Part shown: positions 4,827-14,358 of the stretch, piece by piece
Numbering within the stretch: position 1 is the first letter of the stretch
Layout of the letters: every line of letters begins with the position of its first letter
Assembly: GCA_964213355.1 (NCBI GenBank)
Contig: CAXOVY010000018.1
Coordinates: 1 to 15,148, forward strand
Reading direction: 5' to 3'
DNA from: JBAXAM01 sp964213355
GTDB taxonomy: Bacteria > Pseudomonadota > Gammaproteobacteria > UBA9339
DNA: 15,148 bases
Notes under the pieces: generated by a model
The model's input: the letters and a program-made list of their open reading frames with translations, nothing else
Databases searched by the model: none
What the model was told of the DNA's origin: nothing
Translations under genes and position numbers: made by a program

Positions 4827-7800
4827 CTAATCACTCAAAAAATAGTTTTCAGGTTCTTTCCAAAACTCATAGTCTCTTACCATCTTATGAAAATCGCGAG
4901 GAGCCAAGAGCTCATGTAGCCTCCACATAAATAAGTAATTTAAAGCAAGTTTGGTATAAAAAGTATTAATAGGTAAATTACCGCGGATTACTCTATGCAT
5001 ATCACGCCCTGCTGTTTCTTCTTCATTACCAAATATAGTATTGCCAATAGAGCTTCCTAAATATCCTATATCAGACATGGCTGGTCCAACAAAAGCAGAC
5101 ATAGCGTTAAATGTAATATTTTTGCCCTTATAGGCGCTACCCAGCGTTTTTTCCATTAAATCGCTATATATGCCCCAAAATCCACTGTGTAATATAGTTT
5201 GTACCCAGGTATCTGGGTCGCTTGGGTCTTTTGGAGCTTTGCCTGCAACTAAATCCTTTGCGGTCATGCTTAGGTAATACATTGGAACTAGGTTAGTAAG
5301 CCAGGTTAAGATGTAAGGCGAGTCCTTCATAAAGCCAACAGTAGTTTTACCAAAAGTATTAAGCAAGCCAGAAGAATTTCTAAATCCTTCCCTGGTATTT
5401 TCCATAAGCATCCCATTAATCAAACGCCTGGCAATCGCGTAGGGATAACCCTTAAACTGCTTAAACAAATTAGAAAAACCCTTAGAACCAACTAGTGAAG
5501 CCATTTGCGTTCGTTCTACTACATCAGGCATAATGCGGGTCATGTCAGCCATGTCTTGGTTAAATGAGAGAAGTTTATATCTTGCCTCTTCTCGCACTGC
5601 CTCAATTTCTTTTTCAGTAAGAGCGGCAACCTCTTTTCCCAGATACTTAGCGATACTTTCTTTGGTATAATTAAATGTTTGGTCTACAGTGAAGTATTTT
5701 TTCTTATTGGCTGCGGTAAAGGGATTTTCGCGTATTAAGTCCCACATCTTGGCGTCTATTCCATACTGTTCAAGCGAGACGTGTAAATCCTTGTTGATTT
5801 TATCAAAGCCTCCTTTTTTAGAGCCTTGATATAAACTTCTGGCAGTATCTATAGCGCAGCGTCTTACTGATGATTCATCCCAGTAATGAATTCCAAAAAA
5901 TTTATTGGCAAGTTCTGCACCACCACTGAAACTATCCACGCTATACCTGGATAAATGGTCTCCTACAATATGATTTGACCAGTCTGATATAAGGTCTAAA
6001 TCATTGCGGCTTACTTTTCTGCCAACGGCTTTTCCTAAGGTCTTTATAAATTCTGCAGGCTGCTTAATATAGGTGTGTAGCATTGCGTTTAGCGCACTTT
6101 TACCCAGCATCTTCTGCTGTCCTGATATCATATGCGCCATATCTGGGAAGATAGATGACAATAAAACATTTCCAGCCTTACTAATATATTGGTAGGCTAG
6201 TATATTCGAGAATAGATTTTGCCCTGCGTAGTGCGGAATATCACCGATTATATGATTAAACAGCAACTCCTTGTTTGAAATCCTTTTAGCCTCCTTTCTA
6301 TCAATTCCAGCTTTTTTTACTAATGCTGCAGAGATTTTGGCAAAAGTTTCTTTGGGATTTTTGCCAAGTTTTTCAATCATACCAATGTTTTTAGCCGAAG
6401 TTTCTACGGTTTTTAGTATAGAAGAATATAAATCTCCAGCACCATATAAGCGGCTGATTTCGCCAAAGCTGCCTTTTTTATAAATAAATAATCTGCTCTT
6501 TTCCCAGCTTATTCCTTCACCAAATCCTTTTTTGCCGTATGCATATTGGCTAGTTACCTCCTCTGCATACTTTTCTTTTATGGAAACCTCTATCTCTTCT
6601 TTTGAAAGTTTTCCGAATGTTTCATACATATCAAGGTGTTTTAGCTGATTAATCCTCCAGCGGTTATAAGCTTCTTGTTCAATAATCTTGCGATCGTTAC
6701 GGTTCTTAATTCTAAATTTTATTCTGTCCCAGACATTTTCATGGGTATGAAGTAGCTTTTCTGGGTTAGCAGACATGCGTGCGATATAGTTGTGAACCCT
6801 AATCTCTGGTATTTCTCTTCCCAACAACTTAAAAGCTTCTTTTGTTTCTTTATGAGTAGAACTTATAGCGTCTACTATCTTATTTACTATTGGATTTTTG
6901 CTTACACCGTCATACAATCCCTCTTCGATTTCTTTCGCTAAAATTGGATCGCGACTATTAAAGAGATCCAACACCTCATTATCCTTTAGTTTATGGTAAA
7001 GAGATGCATAGGCATTAGCTACTCTGGTTTTAATATGCAAGGCAACTGAGTTTCGACTGTTTATTTCCCTTTTGGTATTGCCGCCAAGAAATGCACCTAA
7101 AGCTTCACTAAGAGTGCTGGTTTTGTCCTCTTTCATATAGTTTTCTATATGGCGCAGGCTAATGTTCTCAGGAGCGTAGTGATCGGTAGTTTTTGCTACA
7201 GCAGCGTCATATTCTTTTTGGATTGCCTCTAATACTGCTGGGTCTTGTGTTTTGTTTACGCTCTCTGGCATTAGAGCAATCTCAAATTTTTCTTTAGCCG
7301 CTGCTAAGCTTTGAGCTTTTGCCTTACCGCTTAATTCGTAGCTTCCTAAAGGGATTTTCTCAAATTCAAATATTTTTTGGGGCGTAAAAGCATTTAAAAC
7401 TTCATCTTTTGTTACCTGTTCTGATTGATGTTCCGATAATGCAATTAAAGTATCTAACGCTTGAGGTTCGCCGCTTTGTTGAGCCTTAGACTTTAATACT
7501 TGTAATTCCTCAGGAGTTGCGTTTAGTGATAGCTCTTTTGCCAAGGAAGCTTTTACAAACGGCTCTACTTCAACTTTATGTCCGGTCTCTATATCTGACA
7601 TCGCTTTGGCAATATGAAAATCATGCGATTGTTTAGAAAAAGCCCTGCCCCATAAAGCCTTTGCTCCCTTGCCTAGTAATGTTACTACCGGACCAGAAGC
7701 TGCTCCTAAAGCAGTGTTAGCTAATATATCGGTAAATTCTGCCGGTCTATCTTCTAGCTTTTTTTCTGTATAGTCTAAAGAACCAGAAGTTCCTCCCCAT

Positions 7801-8333
7801 GTTCCGCCAACTACCGTGCTTTGAACTAACCAAGAAGCAATTTTTTGTGTTCCAAAATAATTGGCAGCAGCCACCGTTCCTTTTAGTGCAAGTTTCGATA
7901 ATATTCCCCCAGCTAGCAAAGTTCCTGGGTCAGCCATGGCTCCAGCAAAATTACCGCCATATTCAGACAAAAAGCTCTTAACCGGGTGACTTTCGTAATC
8001 TAAAGTCGCTCTAACCTCATTTAATCTTTTAAGCTCTTCTTCTCTTTCCTGTCTTGCTAAGCTCTGAGTTTCTTTATCATCAAATATTTTTTGTTTGCCT
8101 AGTTTAGCTATGCGGTAAGAAGTGCTAACGTTTTCTTGAAAACCACTTTTAAATGTACCCCAATAATCCGGTGCTTGCTTAGTTGATGCATTATTCGAGG
8201 TTACCGCTGGTAAAACATTTAATTCCTCCTCTCCATTTGTTTGAGGTAAAGCGGTTTCTAATTCTGGCAAATAGCCATAATTTTCACTATCTTCGCTTAA
8301 CCTTACAGTATTTGGCAACTCGTAGTTTTGCAT
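4827..8333 (-). CDS. Large internal virion / DNA-ejection protein, gp16-like by position
   Basis: A 1168-aa protein, the largest in the window. Gly/Ala-rich hydrophobic segments lie around residues 125-185 and 203-230, followed by a long alpha-helical middle. The last 130 or so residues are again hydrophobic, and the tail is aromatic and charged (FYTKLALNYLF, then FWKEPENYF at the end), a C-terminal pattern I associate with very large podovirus virion proteins. Size and position right after the gp14- and gp15-like genes match T7 gp16 (about 1300 aa), which is ejected and forms the channel through the cell envelope. Unlike T7 gp16, I see no lytic transglycosylase signature in the N-terminal part. 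It starts 3 bases after the preceding stop with no strong Shine-Dalgarno, suggesting coupling. The assignment rests mainly on synteny and size. Confidence 0.68.
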   Translation of the reverse strand: MQNYELPNTVRLSEDSENYGYLPELETALPQTNGEEELNVLPAVTSNNASTKQAPDYWGTFKSGFQENVSTSYRIAKLGKQKIFDDKETQSLARQEREEELKRLNEVRATLDYESHPVKSFLSEYGGNFAGAMADPGTLLAGGILSKLALKGTVAAANYFGTQKIASWLVQSTVVGGTWGGTSGSLDYTEKKLEDRPAEFTDILANTALGAASGPVVTLLGKGAKALWGRAFSKQSHDFHIAKAMSDIETGHKVEVEPFVKASLAKELSLNATPEELQVLKSKAQQSGEPQALDTLIALSEHQSEQVTKDEVLNAFTPQKIFEFEKIPLGSYELSGKAKAQSLAAAKEKFEIALMPESVNKTQDPAVLEAIQKEYDAAVAKTTDHYAPENISLRHIENYMKEDKTSTLSEALGAFLGGNTKREINSRNSVALHIKTRVANAYASLYHKLKDNEVLDLFNSRDPILAKEIEEGLYDGVSKNPIVNKIVDAISSTHKETKEAFKLLGREIPEIRVHNYIARMSANPEKLLHTHENVWDRIKFRIKNRNDRKIIEQEAYNRWRINQLKHLDMYETFGKLSKEEIEVSIKEKYAEEVTSQYAYGKKGFGEGISWEKSRLFIYKKGSFGEISRLYGAGDLYSSILKTVETSAKNIGMIEKLGKNPKETFAKISAALVKKAGIDRKEAKRISNKELLFNHIIGDIPHYAGQNLFSNILAYQYISKAGNVLLSSIFPDMAHMISGQQKMLGKSALNAMLHTYIKQPAEFIKTLGKAVGRKVSRNDLDLISDWSNHIVGDHLSRYSVDSFSGGAELANKFFGIHYWDESSVRRCAIDTARSLYQGSKKGGFDKINKDLHVSLEQYGIDAKMWDLIRENPFTAANKKKYFTVDQTFNYTKESIAKYLGKEVAALTEKEIEAVREEARYKLLSFNQDMADMTRIMPDVVERTQMASLVGSKGFSNLFKQFKGYPYAIARRLINGMLMENTREGFRNSSGLLNTFGKTTVGFMKDSPYILTWLTNLVPMYYLSMTAKDLVAGKAPKDPSDPDTWVQTILHSGFWGIYSDLMEKTLGSAYKGKNITFNAMSAFVGPAMSDIGYLGSSIGNTIFGNEEETAGRDMHRVIRGNLPINTFYTKLALNYLFMWRLHELLAPRDFHKMVRDYEFWKEPENYFLSD

Positions 8334-8336
8334 AAC

Positions 8337-10370
8337 TTATTTAAAAATATTAAGTACCTTGTCTTTAATTCCTTGTGCAGCAGCCTCTTTATCTTTTGCC
8401 AAATCAGAAAAATAAAATGCATAGGCAAACCCATTTTTGGTTTTTACTGGACGCTCGTTACTTGTCACATAGAACATACCTTTATCATTTGCCATAGTTC
8501 TCCATTTGCCATCTAAAATTAACATGGCTTTTTGTTCAGGTTTTAATGCCTGGCTTCCAGGAAAGACTAAAGAGTCTAAAACATCTGGGATTTTGGCGCT
8601 TAAATGTCTAATTTTATTATGTACTAGACCGCTTTTAATTGGATTTTTATTTTGGTCTTTTTTAGGAATGCGATATCCATTATCAATCATTTGATATTTA
8701 TATTCGTAAATGCCTCGAGCAGCATTATTTACCGCGGTCTTTTCATGACGTCCATCAGCGAGTTCTTGTAACGCCCCAGTATAAACCGCTTGCTCTAATT
8801 CTAGCGTTTCACTTGCAGGAAGTGTGTTAACATAATCATGGATTTTCTTTTGGATTATGCTTACAATTTTTTGATTTTTATAGTCACCATCCTCGCCAAT
8901 AGCCGCTAGCATTTTTAGCTCTTTAGAACTAGTGTTAAATGCTTTAGCTAAAAGAGCCTGATAATCAGAACTAGCTCCTAGCGTATATTTTAATCCAATT
9001 GGCAATTTGGCGCGTTCTAAGTCTTTTAAGACAATTGCAGCATGCGAACCATAAGTAGTTAGTTCCCGCTGTAGATGAGCTAAACTATTGCCAAATCCCG
9101 CCGCATGCAATTCTGCTACCATTGCTTGTGCTTTTTCTTCAGATAATAATCTTGGTTCAATACCAAGAGATTTTTGCAATTGTATGGTTAACGTAGCCCT
9201 CCTTTGCTTTAATGCTTCTTGTTTTGCAGTCTCGCCAAGGGTTTGAAAGGAGGGTGTGTTTTGAAATGTATTTAACTCTTTCTCTATTGTGCTAGTAATA
9301 TCCTCGCTAGAGTTAATAAATTTTATTGGATCGTTCTTTAGTAACGTTATCTCATTTTCAACTACGTCTTTTGCTTTTTTATAGATAGCTTGTTCTCGGG
9401 CAGAACTAGCTTTAGCAAATCTCTCGTCTAATTGTTGCAGATAATCAGCTTTTTTATCAATTGGTAAAAGTTTCTGATTTTTTACAGCATTATATATTTC
9501 AACGCCATCATCTATGGCGTGCCTAACCTCCATAGCTTTTTTAGGTTTAATGGACGCCAGATAATGAATTCCATTGGCGTTTAATTTAATGCCCTTAGTT
9601 TGTGCTTGAAACACAGCCTCATCTTTAAATTCTTTAAACGATTCTTCTCCAATTCCATTTAGCAGCTGGTTTTTTCCTTGAATGTTGCTAAAGCAGGCAA
9701 GCAGTGAGGTTTTTGCGCTATGGTTCATCTTCTTGTCATTGATTACATCCTGCTTTATGGCTTCTAAAAGTTTAATATCACCAGCTTCAGTAGCTTTTCC
9801 TATAATTCCGCTATAGTGTTCAACTGTAATAGAATCATTTAATTGCTTTTGAATTAAATGCGCAGAAGATGCGCCAATAAACCCTTTTTTAACACCATCA
9901 AACATTAGTTTAGTAACAGTAGCCCGATGAGCATTAGCAGCATTTAAGTCTCCTTCTCTAGCTCCAGCAAGCGCCAATTCCTGATATTTATCTACAGCCT
10001 CAGTGAGATGAAAAGTTGCAAGGTGTTTATTCTGCTGTTTAATCTCAGCGTTAAAATGAGCCTCTTTTGTTTGCGCTGTATGGGCAAGTAGACGTCCTGC
10101 ATAAAGCTGATCTTCACCTTCAGGCACGGATTTCATAAATCCTTTGGCAAAGCCAACAAAAGAGTTTTGAAACTCTTCTAAGCCAGCCTTAGAATCTGGG
10201 TTTTTTGCCGCTTGCTCGTAAATCCGATTAACTTCCTGTGGAATTTGCGAGCCAATGAGATACTTTCTTATAGAAGATTTGGTTTCTTCGGCTTTATTGT
10301 ATATGTTAGCGCCGACACCAAGCAGAGTACCTCCTAAATTAGATAATGCTTCTCCTGTTCTTTGTCCCAT
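8337..10370 (-). CDS. Internal virion protein, gp15-like by position
   Basis: A 677-aa, almost wholly alpha-helical, Ala/Lys/Glu-rich protein with no membrane segment beyond a short Gly-rich stretch near the N-terminus (SNLGGTLLGVGANIYNK, about 10-26). The last 100 residues are more globular, with aromatic motifs (MFYVTSNERP, FAYAFYFSDL). T7 gp15 is about 750 aa, helical, and occupies the same place between gp14 and gp16. It builds the periplasmic part of the ejection channel. I chose the ATG at 10370 because GGGGGAGGT lies 9 bases upstream. The longer frame to 10424 would overlap the preceding gene by 47 bases and adds 18 residues with a different Arg/Gly-rich character. I see no sequence motif that proves the family. 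Confidence 0.62.
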   Translation of the reverse strand: MGQRTGEALSNLGGTLLGVGANIYNKAEETKSSIRKYLIGSQIPQEVNRIYEQAAKNPDSKAGLEEFQNSFVGFAKGFMKSVPEGEDQLYAGRLLAHTAQTKEAHFNAEIKQQNKHLATFHLTEAVDKYQELALAGAREGDLNAANAHRATVTKLMFDGVKKGFIGASSAHLIQKQLNDSITVEHYSGIIGKATEAGDIKLLEAIKQDVINDKKMNHSAKTSLLACFSNIQGKNQLLNGIGEESFKEFKDEAVFQAQTKGIKLNANGIHYLASIKPKKAMEVRHAIDDGVEIYNAVKNQKLLPIDKKADYLQQLDERFAKASSAREQAIYKKAKDVVENEITLLKNDPIKFINSSEDITSTIEKELNTFQNTPSFQTLGETAKQEALKQRRATLTIQLQKSLGIEPRLLSEEKAQAMVAELHAAGFGNSLAHLQRELTTYGSHAAIVLKDLERAKLPIGLKYTLGASSDYQALLAKAFNTSSKELKMLAAIGEDGDYKNQKIVSIIQKKIHDYVNTLPASETLELEQAVYTGALQELADGRHEKTAVNNAARGIYEYKYQMIDNGYRIPKKDQNKNPIKSGLVHNKIRHLSAKIPDVLDSLVFPGSQALKPEQKAMLILDGKWRTMANDKGMFYVTSNERPVKTKNGFAYAFYFSDLAKDKEAAAQGIKDKVLNIFK

Positions 10371-10377
10371 ATGTTTA

Positions 10378-11217
10378 TTACCTCCCCCAGCCCATCTGGG
10401 CAAACGCATTCCCAGGCTTACCAAAAGTAAGATTTTTCATTACTCCACCATAATCGTTACCACTGTAATTAAACTTAGGAACAATACCTGTGTACATGGA
10501 TTGCTCAAGATAAGATGTGGCAAAGCTGGCTCCGGCTTTAAATAAACCTCCAATATCATTTATGATTGAAGCTTTGTTTAAGTCCTGTACTTGCTCCCGC
10601 ATCGCTCTTATCTTATAATTACTCATGCTTATTTCAGCTTCGGCTTTATTGGTAATACCCTTTAAATTTAATTCCACTGATTCTTTACCCAGACTCTCCA
10701 GGTTATCCAATTCGCGCTTAGCCATATCTATTCCTTTTGCTCCCTGCTCGCCTTGAGTTTTCATAAAGCTTTTAAGCAATGCCAATTCCTCGTTGTCTTT
10801 CAAATAATCATGTGTTAAACGCTCTTGCTTTGGAACAAGAGTATTGGTCAAGCCTCTAACAGTCTGCGCTGCATTATACTCTGAGAAAATATCTTGGTAG
10901 GTTTGGCGCAGGTTTAATATCTTTTCTCCTGTTTGCTTTTCCTCTAATTCCTGACGCGCCTTAAAGACGGTCTCTTTAATCGTCAGCTCTTCTCTTTGAA
11001 ACCCTATATTTTTTAATAATCGTTCCTTTTCTAAACGTTGCTGTTCTTCAGCAAGCCGTCTTTCCTGTTCCACCTGCCGTTTATATTCCTCTTGCTGTTG
11101 ATGATTAATTACTTCTTGGCGTCTATTAGCATTCCTAGATTCAATACCGCCCCAAATAGAAGTACCAACACCTATAACTGATGTAATTGCTAAAATTGGT
11201 AATACCGCAGCACCCAT
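10378..11217 (-). CDS. Internal virion protein, gp14-like by position
   Basis: A 279-aa protein with an N-terminal hydrophobic helix (residues 3-24, VLPILAITSVIGVGTSIWGG), then a Gln/Glu/Arg-rich coiled coil (about 29-100), further helices, and a Gly/aromatic C-terminus. A short hydrophobic N-terminus followed by coiled coil, located between tail tubular B and a large helical protein, fits the small ejection protein that T7 gp14 (about 200 aa) represents, which inserts into the outer membrane at DNA entry. The ATG at 11217 has AAGGGG about 8 bases upstream and follows the previous stop by 4 bases. The coiled coil makes it longer than T7 gp14. Assignment is from position, size and topology. 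Confidence 0.65.
   Translation of the reverse strand: MGAAVLPILAITSVIGVGTSIWGGIESRNANRRQEVINHQQQEEYKRQVEQERRLAEEQQRLEKERLLKNIGFQREELTIKETVFKARQELEEKQTGEKILNLRQTYQDIFSEYNAAQTVRGLTNTLVPKQERLTHDYLKDNEELALLKSFMKTQGEQGAKGIDMAKRELDNLESLGKESVELNLKGITNKAEAEISMSNYKIRAMREQVQDLNKASIINDIGGLFKAGASFATSYLEQSMYTGIVPKFNYSGNDYGGVMKNLTFGKPGNAFAQMGWGR
10380..10388 (-). promoter_or_regulatory. Strong ribosome binding site that sets the gp15-like start
   Basis: GGGGGAGGT on the minus strand, 9 bases before the ATG at 10370. It lies within the last codons of the gp14-like gene and touches its stop. It is the strongest Shine-Dalgarno match I noticed in the window. Confidence 0.75.
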
Positions 11218-11221
11218 ATTT

Positions 11222-13132
11222 TTATCCCCTTTTTACCAATGCCACGACACCATAGATTTTTAAATCCTTTGTCCCGCCATAGGCTATCCTAATGGTTTGT
11301 CCGTAGTTCCATTGCCCACCCATTATTATCCTACCAAGCTTGATCTCATCGGTAATATCATGGATTTCGTTTTGATTTAGAAGTTGCCCATTAATCTGAA
11401 AATTACTATCTCCTGCAAAATACACATATATCTCACTAACAACTTGTTTATGAAATAGTATTTGTGGAGTTAAAAAAGAAATTTTTTTCAGAGATAATAA
11501 AGGAAAAAGCTCTAATTCAATATCTATAGGGTATTTGGTATCTATCTTTTCCCACGTTGGGCTGAGCGTTTTAACATTATCTTCCATGAGACAGGCATCA
11601 AATGTTTCGATAAAGTTATAGCCGCCTCGCTCTACGATAAACAAAACTTTTTCCTGATGACAAAAAACATATTTAAATTTGCCGCGACTAGTATTAATTA
11701 AAGACCAAGCTGCTTTAGCTTCCTCAGCTAAAGTTTGACAGACCGCCAAAGTACCGTCTCTATTTACTACAAACAGATAGCGGTATTTTTTATCACAACC
11801 ATCCTCTAAATTACATCCAGTATTAATAAACTTACTACACCCGATAGATACAGGGCTTCTAATCAGTCCAGAAGTAGCTACGGATAAATTAAGAGCTACA
11901 TAATTATTAACGCTTACCCGTTGCAAATAGTAAATATTACACTCATCAACACCAACAAATACAGTTTCATCATTTAATAGACTGCCAAATAATGGCTTGC
12001 TTCCCTGGTGGATTTGCTTGGCTATAGCAATAGTATCGGCAGTTATAGGCTGTACTCCCCCGTGTAAAGCAAAATATACGTACTTATTGGTAAATATCTG
12101 TAATGATGGGCCGCTAACTATACCGGTAATCCTTTGTCTTTCTCCAGAAGCAATTCCTCCAATAAACGCATCGTCAGCCCTCCCCTGTCCTTCGCCAAAG
12201 TTATGAAAGTCGTTTACCTTTGAAAAGTATAACACCACCCTGCCGTCTTCATAACCGCCAAAGATTAAACGACTTTCGTGAAATGCAACCGCTGCCGGAT
12301 AACTTAACTCCCACATGGGACGCTTTAAAATAAAATATCCTTGGGATACAAATGTCTTAGATGCTATTTCGGAAAACTCTTTAATTAAAAAACCTTCAAA
12401 AATATGAACATCTCCTTGCTGACCTCTATAGTTACCGATAAAGCACCTACCAGTACCATTACGTTCGCATAGATGAGTATTGAAAAAAATAGCTTTTAGT
12501 TTCTCTATATCCCCTTTGGTAGTAAGCTCAATACAAAAGTTTGGAGAAACTGTCACCTTAATCATCATGTCTTCAGCGGGCAATTCTTTTCCCCAATAGT
12601 TTGTAGCGGCAATGGTAAAATCGTTGAATATAAAATCTTGGTGAGCATCAGAAAAAGTTATTACTTTTGGTCTAAAGGATGGATGGGTCAAAATTAATTC
12701 CCTGCCACATTGCGCATAATCTATTTCAGAAACAATATCTTTATAGGTAGGGTTGGGAGAGACACCCTCTAAGTCTCCAACCTCCCTGTTTAACTCTGGT
12801 TTTGTTAATTGCCACTTAATGCTTTTTTTCTTGAAAATATCTTTATTAATGTCATATGAAATCAATGAGTCTTCGATTAAAAACAACATAAAACAGGTTT
12901 CATCTGCATCGTAAAAACAGATTTTTATATCATTGATATTTACTATCTCAAGGTGAGTTAGAGCGCCAATGGAGTTAAGCCCAAAGCGTTTGAACATCCC
13001 ACCTGAAATATACGGCATGATGTTTTTAGCTTTTAATACCCCGCCAACCTTGGCTGCAAAGTCATTTTGCAAAAAGAACTTGCTTGAGATTTCCCCAAAA
13101 GAAAAGTCAGTTTGTGCAAAATAGTCTTGCAT
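11222..13132 (-). CDS. Tail tubular protein B, gp12-like
   Basis: A 636-aa protein that should form the distal tail nozzle of a short-tailed phage. Family-like patterns occur along the length: FSFGEIS at 10-16, VLKAKNIMPYISGGMFKRFG at 32-51, YPAAVAFHESRLIFGG at 278-293, and the later segments NKYVYFALHGGVQPIT at 349-364 and VERGGYNFIET at 500-510. The rest is beta-rich, as expected for the propeller-type fold. T7 gp12 is 794 aa, so this is a shorter version. A cysteine-bearing insert (C432, C440, C446) is unusual. It starts 1 base after the gp11-like stop, without a clear Shine-Dalgarno, so the two adjacent tail parts are probably translated in coupling. Confidence 0.9.
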   Translation of the reverse strand: MQDYFAQTDFSFGEISSKFFLQNDFAAKVGGVLKAKNIMPYISGGMFKRFGLNSIGALTHLEIVNINDIKICFYDADETCFMLFLIEDSLISYDINKDIFKKKSIKWQLTKPELNREVGDLEGVSPNPTYKDIVSEIDYAQCGRELILTHPSFRPKVITFSDAHQDFIFNDFTIAATNYWGKELPAEDMMIKVTVSPNFCIELTTKGDIEKLKAIFFNTHLCERNGTGRCFIGNYRGQQGDVHIFEGFLIKEFSEIASKTFVSQGYFILKRPMWELSYPAAVAFHESRLIFGGYEDGRVVLYFSKVNDFHNFGEGQGRADDAFIGGIASGERQRITGIVSGPSLQIFTNKYVYFALHGGVQPITADTIAIAKQIHQGSKPLFGSLLNDETVFVGVDECNIYYLQRVSVNNYVALNLSVATSGLIRSPVSIGCSKFINTGCNLEDGCDKKYRYLFVVNRDGTLAVCQTLAEEAKAAWSLINTSRGKFKYVFCHQEKVLFIVERGGYNFIETFDACLMEDNVKTLSPTWEKIDTKYPIDIELELFPLLSLKKISFLTPQILFHKQVVSEIYVYFAGDSNFQINGQLLNQNEIHDITDEIKLGRIIMGGQWNYGQTIRIAYGGTKDLKIYGVVALVKRG

Positions 13133-13133
13133 A

Positions 13134-14297
13134 TTAAAAATGCGCCGTATATATTTTATTTCTTATGATTCCATGCGTAACTTGCTGCGCCATATCATTG
13201 GCAATTGCCGTACAAAAACGTTGATTAGCTTCAGCTTCCCATTTTCTGGCAATTACTTCGTTTTGTGTAACAATTGCCGAGCTTGCTGCAGCAAGAGAAT
13301 AAACCAGCAGTGTTTTAAAAAACTCTGGCATGGTTACATCCTCTACCTGTTTTATGTAAAACAGAGTCACTTTATCAGTTGGGCACCATAAAAGATTACC
13401 CACAATCTCATAATCACAAATAGGTATAACTTTTTGAAGCTTTAAAATATTTTTAGGAAGTTCATGGGCAAAAGAAAAAATACCATGTTGTTGTTTAATT
13501 GCTTTATCTAATAGGCATTCACCTACAGCAAACCGCCATGAATGCCTAGTCAATAAATCTTTTTTAATAAAATCATATAAGCTTAAAATAGCGTTATAAA
13601 AAGCATCTGCTTTAAAATTCTCTGGTGCGCTATACCCTAAATGCGATAATGCTAATTTAATTATCTCGCTTCTTACCTGTTCATTAGTACCATGTTTTGT
13701 TTTAAGCTCTCGAAGCCTGCGTTCTGCTTCCTCCTCTGTTGCTTCTTTTGTTTGTTTAATTTTAAGCCTACATTCTTCCTTTAGGTCTTCTATAGTAGTA
13801 GTAAGACTTTTTTCTAACGCTTGCGCTTTAGAGGCAAGTAACGTAGCTTCTGCATCCGCTATTTCATATTTGCTTTGCAACTCTTTTTGTTTATCAAGAT
13901 GTTTAGTTTTTTCCTCTTCATGTTTCTTCTGTAATTCTTTTATTTCATTTATCTGTTTTATTTTATTTTGCTGGACAGAAATTCTTAAGTCTTTGTGTTT
14001 ATCAAGTAGTTTGTTATATTGTTCGCCTGATCCCGTTTGTTCATGTTGTTCTTGTGATGAACTTTGATTATTACTTGTTTCGTTGGTTAGTTTTTCTATT
14101 TCGCCCTGTAAGCGAACTTCTTCAGCATTAAAAGCGTCAATATCTTCTTGAGTTTTAGCGTTCTTCAAGCTTTTTCTAACTGCTTTTATGTCTTCGGTAA
14201 GTTGCTTTATCTTTTTAGCAGTTATTTCTTCATCAGTTAAATATTGTTCTTTTTCAGTTAAAGACATCTCATCTATATTATTTTTTTCATCTACCAT
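13134..14297 (-). CDS. Tail tubular protein A (gp11-like adaptor) fused to a long N-terminal coiled coil
   Basis: A 387-aa protein in two parts. Residues about 208-387 match the gp11 adaptor family: a helical opening EIIKLALSHLGY, FYNAILSLYDFIKKDLLTRHSWRFA (233-257), HELPKNILKL (278-287), YEIVGNLLW (296-304) and a helical tail LAAASSAIVTQNEV. This adaptor joins the portal to the tail nozzle. Residues 1-205 are almost wholly charged coiled coil, broken by a Gln/Ser/Gly-rich linker near 72-92. T7 gp11 is only 196 aa, so the first half is extra. There is no internal ATG between residue 11 and the adaptor domain, so a separate short product is not evident. AGAGGG lies 9 bases before the ATG at 14297. 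It is the first gene after the post-capsid hairpin. Confidence 0.9.
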   Translation of the reverse strand: MVDEKNNIDEMSLTEKEQYLTDEEITAKKIKQLTEDIKAVRKSLKNAKTQEDIDAFNAEEVRLQGEIEKLTNETSNNQSSSQEQHEQTGSGEQYNKLLDKHKDLRISVQQNKIKQINEIKELQKKHEEEKTKHLDKQKELQSKYEIADAEATLLASKAQALEKSLTTTIEDLKEECRLKIKQTKEATEEEAERRLRELKTKHGTNEQVRSEIIKLALSHLGYSAPENFKADAFYNAILSLYDFIKKDLLTRHSWRFAVGECLLDKAIKQQHGIFSFAHELPKNILKLQKVIPICDYEIVGNLLWCPTDKVTLFYIKQVEDVTMPEFFKTLLVYSLAAASSAIVTQNEVIARKWEAEANQRFCTAIANDMAQQVTHGIIRNKIYTAHF

Positions 14298-14358
14298 AAA
14301 TACTTACCCTCTAGTATAAGCCGTAATTAAAGCTCCAAAACCATTACAAGCTAAATAA

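Noticed and set aside
10371..10424. 18-residue N-terminal extension of the gp15-like protein
   Set aside because: It overlaps the gp14-like gene, while the ATG at 10370 has the strong GGGGGAGGT site.
11997..12206. Plus-strand open frames inside the structural and lysis genes
   Set aside because: All are antisense to well-supported genes, lack ribosome binding sites and resemble no protein. They are shadows.
14311..14320. TATACT-like -10 box before the gp11-like gene
   Set aside because: There is no acceptable -35 hexamer at 16-18 bases, and the predicted start would fall in the ribosome binding site.
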